A DNA stretch of 64,000 nt. Origin: Zingiber officinale. Its lineage: Eukaryota; Streptophyta; Magnoliopsida; Zingiberales; Zingiberaceae. Below, one piece after another: positions 34,161 through 45,330 of this stretch (the first letter of the stretch is position 1; each line of letters begins with the position of its first letter). Under the pieces are notes generated by a model. The model did no database searches, had not been told where the DNA came from, and was given only the letters and a program-made list of their open reading frames with translations. The position numbers and the translations under genes are program-made. The stretch lies in NCBI RefSeq assembly GCF_018446385.1, contig NC_056001.1, positions 8,451,600-8,515,599 on the forward strand, written 5' to 3'.

Positions 34161-37100
34161 CCTTAGGCGAAATCATGATATCTTCGCCTGGTCGACCCAT
34201 GAGCTCTTAGAAATATCGTCAAGTGTGGCTCAGCACGAGTTACATGTTCGATCAGACGCCCGCCCGATCAAGCAAAGGAAGTGTGACTTCAACTTGGAGC
34301 AAAACCAAATAATCCCGGCGAAAGTTGAGAAATTACTGGAAGTCGGTCACATTCGCGAAGTATAGTTCCCGAACTGGCTTGCCAATGTAGTAATGGTTTC
34401 CAAGCTTGGCAACAAATGTCGGGTGTGCATCGATTTCCGTGAACTGAATAAGGTCTGCCCAAAGGACTTCTATCCTTTGTCGCAGATTGATCAGATGGTG
34501 GACTCGACAGCTAGCTGCGAGCTCATTTCCATGCTCGATGTGTACCAGGGCTACCACCAAGTCCCGCTTGCCAAGGAAGACCAAGAGAAGGTTAGCTTTA
34601 TCACGACTGACGGGACGTATTGTTACAACATCATGTCGTTCGGGTTGAAGAATGTTGGCGCGACTTATCAGAGGCTGATGAACAAAGTATTCCGGAGGCA
34701 TATTGACCGCAATATAGAGGTATATGTAGATGACATATTGATAAAGTCTGTCCGAGCTGCTGACCTCTGTGAGATGTGGAGGAGACATGTTGAACCTTAA
34801 GGAGGTATGGGATAAAGCTGAACCCAGGCAAGTGCCTATTGGGGGCGAAGAGCGGACGCTTCCTAGGCTACATTGTTACTGGGCGGGGGATAGAAGCTAA
34901 CCCGAGCAAGGTAAAGGCTCTTCAAGACATGTCCTCGCCTCGCAACCTTAATGAAGCTCAGTGGCTGACCCGACGAATCACAACGCAGTCTAGATTCATT
35001 TCAAAGTTGTCCGATCGAAGCCATCCCTTCTTCAAGATCCTACGCCGAACTATCAAGTTCTACTGGGACGTAGAGTATGACAAGGCGCTGGAAGAACTGA
35101 AGAAGTACATGTCCTCTCTCCTTGTATTGGTAAAATCCATCGTTGGCGAGCCGCTCTAGATTTACTTGGCGTCTACAGAATGAGCAGTCATCTCAGTGTT
35201 GGTGCGGCAGGACAACTCTGAACAGCAGTCGATGTACTTCTTAAGTCATCTATTAAAAGATGCTAAGTGTTGGTACACCTGTCTCGAAAAGCAAGCATAC
35301 GGGCTGGTCCTGGTCGTCCGGAGGTTGTGACCCTACTTCCTCGCGCATCTGATCGTTGTATTGACGAATAACACACTCGGGAAAGTTCTGCTCAACCTTG
35401 AAGCGCCCGGTCGGTTAATCAAGTGGACCATCAAGCTAAGTGAATTTGATATACAATACCAACCCCGAACGGCGATAAAGGCTCAAGCCTTAGACGATTT
35501 CGTCATGGAGGTCTAGAACACCGAGCCAAAAGCGGCATGGAGAATATACATGGACGGTTCATCCACTCGACAAGGAAGTGAGATCGGAATCTTGTTGATC
35601 TCGTCGTGGGAGGACAGAATGTAACTCTCCGTATGGCTAGACTATCGGGCTACCAACAACGAGGCTAAATATGAGGCTCTAATAGCCGGCCTAGAAGCAA
35701 CTCGGCACGTGGGAGCCACGAGGGTCTTCATCCATTCAGACTCTCAGCTAGCAGCCTAGCAGTTAGCGGGAACCTTCAAAATAAATAGCGCTCGACTCAA
35801 GTTATATGCTGATGCATTCGAGAAGTTAAAGGCGGGCTTCCAAAAGGTCATCATCCAGAAGGTTCCCTGATCGGACAACTAATATGCTGACGAGCTGGCT
35901 AAGTTAGCAAGCTCCTTGAGCCTGGTCGTTGTTGACAAGCCGACCAAACAAGTTCTATTGGTGGCGCACATCGACAGCACAGCCACAGGAGGCCCATCGA
36001 GCAATTGGAGGACGCCTTTCATCGAATTTCTCCGAGCGAACACCAGGCTTGCCGATCAGACAGAAGCACATATGTTGAAGAAGAGAGCCGGGAGGTTCAC
36101 GCTGATCGACGATCAGTTATACAAGAAAGCTTTCGTACAATCGCTGCTCAAGTGTGTAGGATCGGAGGACATCAACTATATCCTACAAGAAGTTCACCAA
36201 GGATCGTGCGGAAGTCATCTGGGTGGCCGATCACTGGCTCACAAAATCCTGTTAGTTGGATATTTCTAGTCCACGCTTCAAGCGGATGCCCTCAGACAGT
36301 GCCAATTGCATATTTTGCTAAAGGTATCAGAATGTTCCCCACTGACCTACAGAGGAACTGAAGGCGTCAATGGTGTCTTGGTCGTTCGACCAATAGGGCA
36401 TGAACATAGTTGGATTGTTCCCCCTGACGACCGGGCAATGGAGGTTCTTGCTGGTGGCTGTCGACTATTTCTCGAAATGGGTAGAGGCAGAGCCGGTCGC
36501 CAAGATAACCGAGCATGTGGTCATCAAATTCATATGGCAGAATATTTTGTTTTGATTCGGCATCCCATGTAGGCTCGTATTCGACAATGGAAGGCAGTTC
36601 TCCTGGCGAAGGCTCAAAAAATGGTACGAGAGTTATGGCATCGAGCAATCATTCACGTCAGTGACCTATCCATAAAGCAACGGCCAGGTGGAAGTCATCA
36701 ACCGTGAAATCCTCAGAGGGCTACGCACTTGGCTCGACCATGCTAGAGGAAGTTGGGTCAACGAACTCCCCAGTGTGTTGTGGGCATATTGCACTACTCC
36801 TAGAGAGGCGATCGACATAATCCCGTTCCAACTAGTTTATAGGGGAGAGGCAGTCGTGTCGGTCGAAGTGGGAGTAGAGTCCGATCGGGTGTCATTCTAC
36901 GACGAGGATAATGTCAATCGGCGATTGATGGAGCTAGACTTGGTAAATGAACCTCGGGATAAAGCGGTCGTACTGCTAACGGCATACCGACAGCGTATGA
37001 GGCAAAGTTACAATCGCCGAGTAATTCCAAGATCATTCCAGGTCGACGATCTGATCTGGAAAAGAGTAAAGTCGGTCGGGGACGTCATTAAAATCGAGGC

Positions 37101-38300
37101 GCTATGGGAGGACCGTACAAGGTGATTTAGAAGCTCAGGTCGGGAGCATATTATCTGGAAGATGAACATGGATGAGCCCTTGAGCGGCCCTGGAGTACAA
37201 ATCATCTTCAACCGTACCGAACAGGCTAGAGGTTTGTGAATGTGTTGAGTGACCCATCATAGCATCTGTGTTAGCCATGCAAGGAATAATGAACGAAAAA
37301 ACGAGTGTCAGAAACTATTTGGCTAATCGGTCATACGCTAAGTCGAGCGGCGACTATAAACCCCAGAATGTTGAGGAACAACATTAGTCGAGCGACGGCT
37401 ATAAACCCGAGCGAGATTCACAAAAGTCAAGCGGCGACTAAAACCCTGGAGCAACGAGTATAACTGTCGAGTGATATTTATAAACCCTTGCGAAGAAAAT
37501 CGGCAGTTGAGCGGCAACTATAAACTCTTGTAAAGAAAATTAACAGTCGAGCGGCGATTATAAACCCTGTCTACACCAATCAAAGTCGAACAACGACTAT
37601 AAACTCTTGCCAAAGTCGAGCAGCGACTATAAACTCTTGCCCAAGTAGAACGTCGACTATAAACTCTTGCCTAAGTCGAGTGAAGACTATAAACTCTTGC
37701 GATTTAAGTCAAGCGGAGGCTATAAACCCAGGTACGATTGATGAAACCCAGACGACCTTAAATCGATAATAACGACGATCTCCAGTTGAGCGGCGGTTAC
37801 AAATACCGGATGCCAAAATATACGGTTGCAGGAGACAAGTATTGAAGGAACGCATCCGAGCGGGACTTGCCCCCGACTTGACGAGATCCGTATGGTTAAG
37901 GCCCCAAAGCATTTGGATAAGGCGTCGCTTAGGCGTTATTTGGAAATAGCAAAGATAGGTCGGGTTCTCAGGGCTGAGTCTGGGGCAGGTGTTTTAACTA
38001 GTCCTCGACCGGTTACCTACTGCTCAAGTTATCTAAGCTCAGGCAGCTCAGTCTCTACGTATGGCTCTGGCGCCTATCCTCGTATAATTCCTGGTCGGAC
38101 AATGACAGGTCGGGTCCTCGGGGTTGAGCCCGGGGTAGGTGTTTTAACTAGTTCCCGACCGACAACCAGACCACAGAGAGTGCCCGATAGGCAGAAGGTC
38201 ACCCAAGGCGCTACTCGTCTAATCAGTCGGACCTACAGCCTCCTTCGACTAGACTTGAGAGGAAGACTTGTGATGTGGTGATAAAGGGGGGTCTACTAAG
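34161..38300 (+). mobile_element. Ty3/gypsy fossil, Tat type: RT, RNase H, integrase, 3' region
   Basis: Plus-strand segments in order: reverse transcriptase (RVCIDFRELNKVCPKDFYPL to YVDDIL, 34420-34740); gypsy RNase H (about 35000-35500); a second, archaeal-type RNase H (IYMDGSSTRQGSEIGILL, about 35545); integrase with its C-terminal part (36030-37120, including WLDHARGSWVNELPSVLWAY); then a 3' region with tandem repeats. A purine-rich AAAGGGGGG at 38284-38292 precedes the 3' LTR. The second RNase H domain marks the Tat lineage. It is broken at multiple sites. The opening 516 bp repeats the end of the piece at 27290-29952. Confidence 0.88.
37335..37800. repeat. Degenerate tandem repeats in the gypsy 3' region
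   Basis: A motif close to GTCGAGCGGCGACTATAAAC recurs about a dozen times at irregular 30-50 bp spacing, followed at 37955-38163 by a direct repeat of about 58 bp (AGGTCGGGTTCTCAGGGCTG and its variant). Such arrays between integrase and the 3' LTR are typical of Tat/Ogre elements. Confidence 0.8.
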
Positions 38301-38995
38301 TGTGAGTTAAAGGACGGAGATAGAGGCCAACGTGGAGGTCAAAAATCAAGGAGGTCAACGACAGAGAACCGGCAATCATGCCCTGAAGGGGCCCGAGTCG
38401 GTCTCTACTGCAATGGCCGATTGGGAATGAGGCTCCCAACCAGCAGTGATCTGGCCAGAGCGGGTCTCTACTGCAGTGGCGGATCGGGAATGAGGCGCCC
38501 GACCAACCATGATCTGGTCCGAGCAGAAGGCCCGTGCATCCAAGATCATTGGACGCTCATCATAGAGCAAAGGAGCGTTAGGACGACCAGGGCGTCAGCT
38601 CGGTCGGGCGAACACAAGTTGTCAGGTCGCATTACCCCATGGAAAAGCGGCCCGATCAAGCCATGCGGGGGAGTACTCGTCCGAGCGGCTATCCCGCTCG
38701 GCCAAGCAAAGGGATCATTGACGTATCTCTCAATATCCTTTTGGGAGATAGTGCCACTGATACCAAGCATGGTCAACAAGCAGATCGTACGGCAGAAGCT
38801 TCCACTGTCTCATCAGATGTTTGCATGCCCTGTTAAGGTAAAGTGTCAAAGACGCTTTACTGACATGTCCTTTCATAGGACAAATATAGAAACGTGTAGG
38901 TGCCTTGGGACGTGTGCTCGCATGTTTCTACGACTCCATACGCCTAGGGACGCGTGCTCTCACGTCACCGCAGTTCTATATAAAGGGGATCCAAC

Positions 38996-41900
38996 TAGGA
39001 TTGTAAATGAACCAAACATTCATGAAAAAACTTGGTGTTCGGCTTGGTAAGAGCTTGTTTATATTCGTTCAATATATATAAGATTAATTAAACAAACAAG
39101 CTTGAACAGCTTGTTAAGTTAAACAAACAAGCTTGAACACATATGTGTTCAGCTCGTTAACGTTCGTGAACAACGTTCGTGAACAATGTTCGTGAACAAC
39201 GTCCATGAACAATGTTCACGAACCATATTTATAAATAAAACTCTTTTCAATATCCTAAATAAACAATAAAATAAAATAAATAAATAAATTTAAATTATCA
39301 ATCTTAATAATCAATCAAACAATTAAAAGTTTCAAACAATCAAACAAACCTGAATTGAGAGCTTAATAACATCTAAACGAACCAAGCTCGAACCAAGCTC
39401 AAGTCAAGCTCGAATCAAGTTCAAGCCAAGCTTGAATTGAGAGCTTGATAACATTTAAATGAACCAAGCTCAAGCTTGTTGGAACCCCAAGGATTTTTTG
39501 ATGTGATCAACAAGTTAAGTTAGGTCCTGTTTGTTTCTAACCTAGTGTCTAAGTGTGCAGGAGGTTAGGAGCACAGGTAGTCGAGCGGAAGACGCAGCCA
39601 GCAAGAAAGACGGCATGCGGTGCGTCCGAGGGACGAGGCGCTGCGGAAGAGTACACCGGCGGACGAGAAGGAAGCGCACAGTGGTTCCGAAGGACGAAAG
39701 CCGGAGTAGAAGATTGCTCGGGGAGCAAGAGACGCAGCTAGCGAGAAGGACGGCACGCGGTGCGTCCGAGGGACGAAGACTGCGGATGAGTACGTCGGCG
39801 GACGAGAAGGGAACATGCAGCGATTCCGAGGGACGAGAAGCCGGAAGGAAGCCCGCTCGAGAAGACCGGAACTTGGGTTCGGGTGAGCCCTATTCCGGAT
39901 AGCAGAGATCACCCAATCAAGCAAATCCGGAGCAGAGGACCTGGACAAAAGTCAACTGGAGTTGACTAAGCATCCGGGGCGCCCGGAACCCTTCCGGGCG
40001 CCCGGAAGTGAGTTTTTGACCGGATCGAGCAATTCCAGGCGCCCGGAAGTGAGTTTTTGACCGGATCGAGCTTTGATTCGATCTGAACGTTAGGGAATAA
40101 AATTTATCCCCCCAGGACGCCTGGAACCCTTCCAGGCGCCCCGACCAAGGCTATAAATATAGCCTTGGTCCAGAAGCTTTAGATCAACTCAGTGCATTCC
40201 ATTTCCAACACTTGTACGCTACTGTTCTAGATTAGCTTCTCTATTTTACGCTTTCACTGCTGTAAGAGGCTTCTCCGCCTGAAGGAGATACTAGTGCTAC
40301 ATTCCTTGGATTAACAACCTCCTTGGTTATAACCAAGTAAATACCTTTTGCCTCTTTCTTTCTGCTTTTATTTACTGCTTTAATTCTATACAAGTGTACT
40401 GTTGAGAGTTTGAGAAAGGGTTGTCTTATTTTTGCAGGCTATCCAATCCCTCCTAGCCGGCCGCAACGGTCCTACAATTGGCATCATAACCGAGACGCTT
40501 CAGGAGGACTAACTGCCGAACGAAACAACGAGATGGCCGGATCCAACATCTACCCACCAAAATTTGAGTGGGACTTCGCAAGCTGGAAGAAGCGTATAGA
40601 GGTATTTTTCGGTACTGATTTCGATTTATTATTAACAATGGAACTCGGTTTTGAAGCTCCCGAAGGCAAAGTAAAATATCAATGGACGAAGAAAGAGCAG
40701 GCCGACTACGTGGCAAACAAGAAAGCAGAATTCCATCTGCTAAGCGTACTTCCGCCACAAGAAGTCAACCGTGTCGGCACCTACAACTCGGCAAAGGAGC
40801 TTTGGGAGAAGTTCCTTGAACTACACGAAGGAACATCCGAAGCCAAGCTTGCGAGACGGGACTTACTTCGCAACCAGCTCACCAACCTCCGTCTTGAAGA
40901 AGGTGAAACAATTGCACATCTACACTCGAGGATATAGGAGCTCATCACCGGACTTTCGAATCTCGGAGAAGAGGTAAGTAACCGAGATTCGCTAAGGTAC
41001 GCTTTAAATTCCTTTCCGAGAAATCCAAAATGGGCATCACTAGTAGATGTCTTTTATATTTCAAAAGACCTAGAAAAAATTTCTTTAGAAGAATTTTTCT
41101 CGACATTTGAAGTGCACGAATTAAGATACGCATGTTCGAAGGAGCCCAAGAACGTCGCCCTCAAAGCATCGAGAGACGAACTTGAGTCGGAATCTTCTCT
41201 CGACGACGAGGAAATGGTAATAATGGTAAGACGATTTAAGAAGTTATACAATTCTAGAAAAACTAACCATCCATAGGGTAGAAAGAAAAGAACGATCCGC
41301 TGCTACCATTGCGACGAAGAAGGGCACGTCAAGGACAACTGCCCAAGCTAAAGAACAAGGATAAAGATAAAGGTAAAAAACTTGTTCAAAAGAGCAAGGC
41401 CCTAAAAGCGACGTGGGACGATACATCGTCCGAATCGGAAGTCGAAGCATTCTCCGGACTCGCACTGATGGTGAGTCATCAAGACGACGACTGCGATTCA
41501 AGTTCCTCCGAGATGAGCATCGAAAGCATCGATGAAGGGGGAGCTTCGTCTGAAGAAAGCAGCAGTTCAAAGGGAGATACGGACAACGAAATCGACAAGG
41601 TAAGTCAGGTACGTTCACTTCCTCCCGATAAACTTTTTAAGTTTGTTAAATTACTAACTAAACAATGTTGCAAGTTAGAAAAAGAAATTAAAAATTTAAA
41701 AGAAATATTAGCTGAATTTTGCCCGTTAGAAATGTTAGACAAATCAAAATTAGAAAATGAAAAATTGAAGTTAGAAATTCAAAATTTGAAAATTGAAGTA
41801 GAAAACTTAAAAAACCATACATGTTCATCTAAAATCAATTTTAGAAGATCTAATAATTTAAATTGATACTTTAAATATCACCCTGGACAAATTAGGAACA

Positions 41901-43781
41901 TTTCAAGAAAATATGTTTTTAAAATTTTTTTAATTAATCCAGTGGGTTGGAACCTATATTGGGTTCCTAAATCATGCTTAAACTAAAACTTTAAAATTAA
42001 AATTAGCGCTTTAAGTGATAAAATTAAACAAAGAATTTCTCTATGAGATTTTGTCAAGGAAGTGGTTGTTGCTCCAATAACCAAGAAAGTCTAGTGTCTC
42101 GCCATGACCTGGAAGCTAAAATATTTAATTAACTTACTAATAAAACATTAATACAAGAATTAATTAATATTTTAAAAAGGTTATTCAAAACAATTTTTTC
42201 AATTTAGAAATTTACTTACTTAAAATTTTTTTTAAAAAAAAAATTGACTAAGTTATTTTTCTACTTAGAAAATTTTCAAAAACTTAAGTTAGAAATTTTT
42301 ACTATTTCAAAAATATTTTTACTTAGATTTTTTTAACTTAAAAAAAATTATTTTTTTCCTAAGTTAAATTTTTTTTTTCCTGAAACTAGAAATTTCTATT
42401 TTAATTATGTAGAAATTTTTTTTCACTTTTTTAAACTTAGAACTTTTTGACTTAGAAATGTCTTTTTTCAAAAATTTTAACTCTTAGATTGTTTTTCTTG
42501 AAACCCCATTTTTTTGTGATCAAAGGGGGAGAAGGAAAAGTATAAGTATAGGGGGAGGTAGACCAAAATTTTAACTAAATTTTAACTTGTGTTATTTTTT
42601 ATCTTTTTTTTAACCCTAGCTTAACTTGGGTTGATCACACTAAAAAGGGGGAGATTGTTGGAACCCCAAGGATTTTTTGGTGTGATCAACAAGTTAAGTT
42701 AGGTCCTGTTTGTTTCTAACCTAGTGTCTAAGTGTGCAGGAGCTTAGGAGCACAGGTAGTCGAGCAGAAGACGCAGCCAGCGAGAAGGGCGGCACGCGGT
42801 GCGTCCGAGCGCGCGGTGGTTTCGAGGGGCGAAAGCCGGAGCGGAAGATTGCTCTGGGAGCAAGAGACGCAGCTAGCGAGAAGGACGACACACAGTGCGT
42901 CCGAGAGACGAAAACTGCGGATGAGTACGCCGGCAGACGAGAAGGGAACACGCGGCGATTCCGAGGGACGAGAAGCCGGAGGGAAGCCTGCTCGAGAAGA
43001 CCGGAACTTGGGTTCGGGTGAGCCCTATTCCGGATCACCCAATCAAGCGGATCCGGAGCAGAGGACCTGGACGAAAGTCAACTGGAGTTGACTAAGCTTC
43101 CGGGGCGCCCGGAACAGCCCGGGTCGCCCGGACCAGTCTGGCCCCCGGACGCCCCGGAACCCTTCTGGGCGCTCGGAAGTGAGTTTTTGACCAGATCGAG
43201 TTTTGACTCGATTTGAACGTTGGGGGATAAAATTTATTCCCCTTAGGGCGCCCAGAACCCTTCCAGGCGCCCCGACCAAGGCTATAGATTGGCAAAAGCT
43301 TTAGATCAACTCAGTGCATTCCATTTCCAACACTTGTACGCTACTGTTCTAGATTAGCTTTTCTATTTTACGCTTTCACTGCTGTAAAAGGCTTCTCCGC
43401 CTGAAGGAGATACTAATGCTACATTCCTTGGATTAACAGCCTCCTTGGTTGTAACCAAGTAAAAACCTTCTGCCTCTTTCTTTCTGCTTTTATTTACTTC
43501 TTTAATTCTATACAAGTGTACTGTTGAGAGTTCGAGAAAGTGTTGTCTTATTTGCAGACTATCCAACCTCCCTTCTAGCCTGCCGCAACAGTCCTACAAA
43601 GCCAAGCTTCAAACAAACTCAAGCTCATAAAAAAAATAAACCAAGTCAAGCTTGAACACTCATTTCAAAAACTTGGTTCATTTTAAGCTCGCCTCGACTC
43701 GGCTCGGTTATCTTATCAAACAAGCTTGAACATCCCAAAGCTCGGCTCGGCTCAGCTCGGCTCGGTTCGTTTACAGCCCTA
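38996..43781. mobile_element. Second hAT-type MITE, split by an LTR retrotransposon
   Basis: The ends are TAGGATTGTAAATGAACC on the left and GGTTCGTTTACAGCCCTA on the right, the same terminal type as the MITE at 27527. The 8-bp flanks GATCCAAC and AGTCCAAC agree at six positions, fitting an old hAT duplication. Its own DNA is only about 660 bp (38996-39476 and 43602-43781), rich in CAAGCTTGAACA, TTCGTGAACAA and GCTCGGCTCGG repeats. It sits in the gypsy 3' LTR and was itself interrupted by the element at 39477. Confidence 0.78.
39477..43598 (+). mobile_element. Gag-only LTR retrotransposon (TR-GAG-like, copia-type gag)
   Basis: The two LTRs are 39477-40476 and 42656-43598, both starting TGTTGGAACCCC and ending GTCCTACA. 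They differ by roughly 5% plus small indels by eye, so the insertion is moderately young. The flanking 5-mers AAGCT and AAGCC differ at one base. A primer-site-like TTGGCATCATAACC follows the 5' LTR, and AAAAAGGGGGAGAT precedes the 3' LTR. The interior has a gag-type region starting at 40533 (FEWDFASWKKRIEVFF, LHEGTSEAKLARRDLL), a zinc knuckle CYHCDEEGHVKDNC (about 41300-41345) and an acidic, coiled-coil-like stretch to 41866. No protease, integrase, RT or RNase H exists, as in the terminal-repeat-with-gag class that depends on other elements. The gag has a small number of breaks. The LTRs carry GC-rich GGCGCCCGGAACCCTTCC repeats. Confidence 0.85.
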
Positions 43782-44023
43782 AGTCCAACCATCGAAGGAG
43801 GTACACACGTGCACCTATTCTACTATTTAGAGCTCTCGTCTACTGTTCGTGTTCCTCTTTGCTGCTGTCGATGACTGAGTTGAGCGTCGGAGGGTCAACG
43901 CTATGAACCTCTTCCTCGACCCGATATTAATATTTTTGTCCTTGTAAATCGAGTATAGTCTTCGCACAGTCCATCAAGGAGTCACATCCTCAGCCAACCT
44001 TTTCTACCGAATTTGGAGGATCA

Positions 44024-45330
44024 ATATTAATTCCCTATCTAATGCGTTTTGCAAGAAAAATTATGCAGTGAATGGTTCTTAATATTAGTAAATGGATCTG
44101 GATAGTACATTTGAGCCCAGGTGTCCTAGTTCTACCTTTCATAAATTATTTTTGCTTATTCTTTTCCTTTTTCATAAATTTGAGGAAAGTTAGTATTATA
44201 GTATATTTGAACCGAGTCTCAAGTTAAATTAACTCGGAGGTCATTGCTTATACAATTTTTTACTCATAGAGCCTCGATCAAATATAATTATCAATAAACT
44301 GGATTGTATATGGGATCATCGTGGACGTTACTTGCAGGTATTCTTGAGTTAATCCTATTATATATCTAAGCTACGATAATTTGTGCAGGGGCGTGGAACT
44401 CTGGTCAAGAAAATGCAGTATCATCACCGGTAAGACAGCAGCGGGAAACATGGGAATCGGCCCAAAGTTCCAGAACAGCAGCGTCGTAGCGAAGTTCATC
44501 GCCTGCGGACCCATTGATCAGAAAGCTAGCTACTTCCTCTGATGACTGTGCTCTGGGCCTAACTGATGGAGACGTCGGGCGGTCGGAACTCGGACGCTCA
44601 TCGTGTAGCTGGCACGCACGAAGTACTATGGTCAGTCTCTATCTACATCCAGGGCGGCGCTACTACTGTCGTGAAAGGAGTAGAGTTGGCCACGAAGAAC
44701 CTCTCCGTCTCTCGGAGGAGAGGACATGGTGCAGCGCAGCCCATAACTACGGTGCAAAGAAATATATTATTCTAAATTATAATTATAATTGTAATTATAA
44801 TATACAGTTACAATAAATATGATAATAATTATAAAATAATATCATATATATAGTAAACGTTTATGATTGAACATAATTGTTTTGGATATCTTTAATAATA
44901 TTAATTAATATATTTTTAATAATATTATTTCTTTAAGTTTGTTTTTTGAGTTTTTAATAAATATTTAATTGGAAAGCCCTCTAAATTTAACTTTCATAAT
45001 ACTAGAGCAAAATCCAGTGGCTCTGTTAGTACTGAACAACTGTCTGTTGGTTAATTTTTATATATTCTTTTAATTTATTTATATAGGATAGATAGGAGCT
45101 ACAATAACATCGGCAGTATATAAAGCTTTTTACTGAACCACAAAATTAAGTTTTTAAAATTATTGAATCATATAAGTTAATTTTAAAATTATCATGTATT
45201 TATTTCCTATTTTACTCCTCTTACCTTAGATTTTTTTTTTTATGAGTTGAATTAATTTTATAATGCGCAGAAATGTTAAAATTTTAAGTAAATTATTTGA
45301 TTTTAAATCAGTCCATTGATTTATTATTAT
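44024..45330. other. Intergenic; GC patch and AT-rich DNA, no gene named
   Basis: 44380-44760 is fairly GC-rich with an open frame, but it matches nothing I recognise and has no clear splice sites. 44760-45330 is very AT-rich. No element ends were defined. Confidence 0.4.

Larger units (their letters stand above)
29436..34676. repeat. 516-bp direct duplication flanking a 4.2-kb insert
   Basis: 29436-29952 and 34161-34676 are copies of the same gypsy reverse-transcriptase stretch, about 90% identical by eye, in direct orientation. Between them lie 29953-34160, the reverse-oriented LTR material. A normal LTR insertion makes a 5-bp duplication, so this layout needs another explanation, such as two gypsy copies joined at the insert or repair with template switching. 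Confidence 0.85.
38301..44023 (+). mobile_element. 3' LTR of the gypsy fossil, split by a nested MITE
   Basis: The LTR starts TGTGAGTTAAAGG after the purine tract. It contains a 62-bp tandem duplication (about 38400-38525) and a TATA-like CTATATAAAGG (38977-38987), and is then interrupted at 38996. It resumes after 43790 and ends GGAGGATCA at 44023, giving about 930 bp of LTR in two parts. The end GGATCA matches the solo LTR at 45759-46540, so the two families are related. The insertion just after the TATA box separates the promoter from the downstream part. Confidence 0.72.

Noticed and set aside
37335-37800. Regularly spaced repeats that could suggest a CRISPR-like array
   Set aside because: Repeats are degenerate, spacing is irregular and the context is the 3' region of a plant gypsy element.
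44514-44816. 100-codon plus-strand open frame
   Set aside because: No recognisable domain, and the last part runs into an AAT/TAT repeat; no flanking exons.
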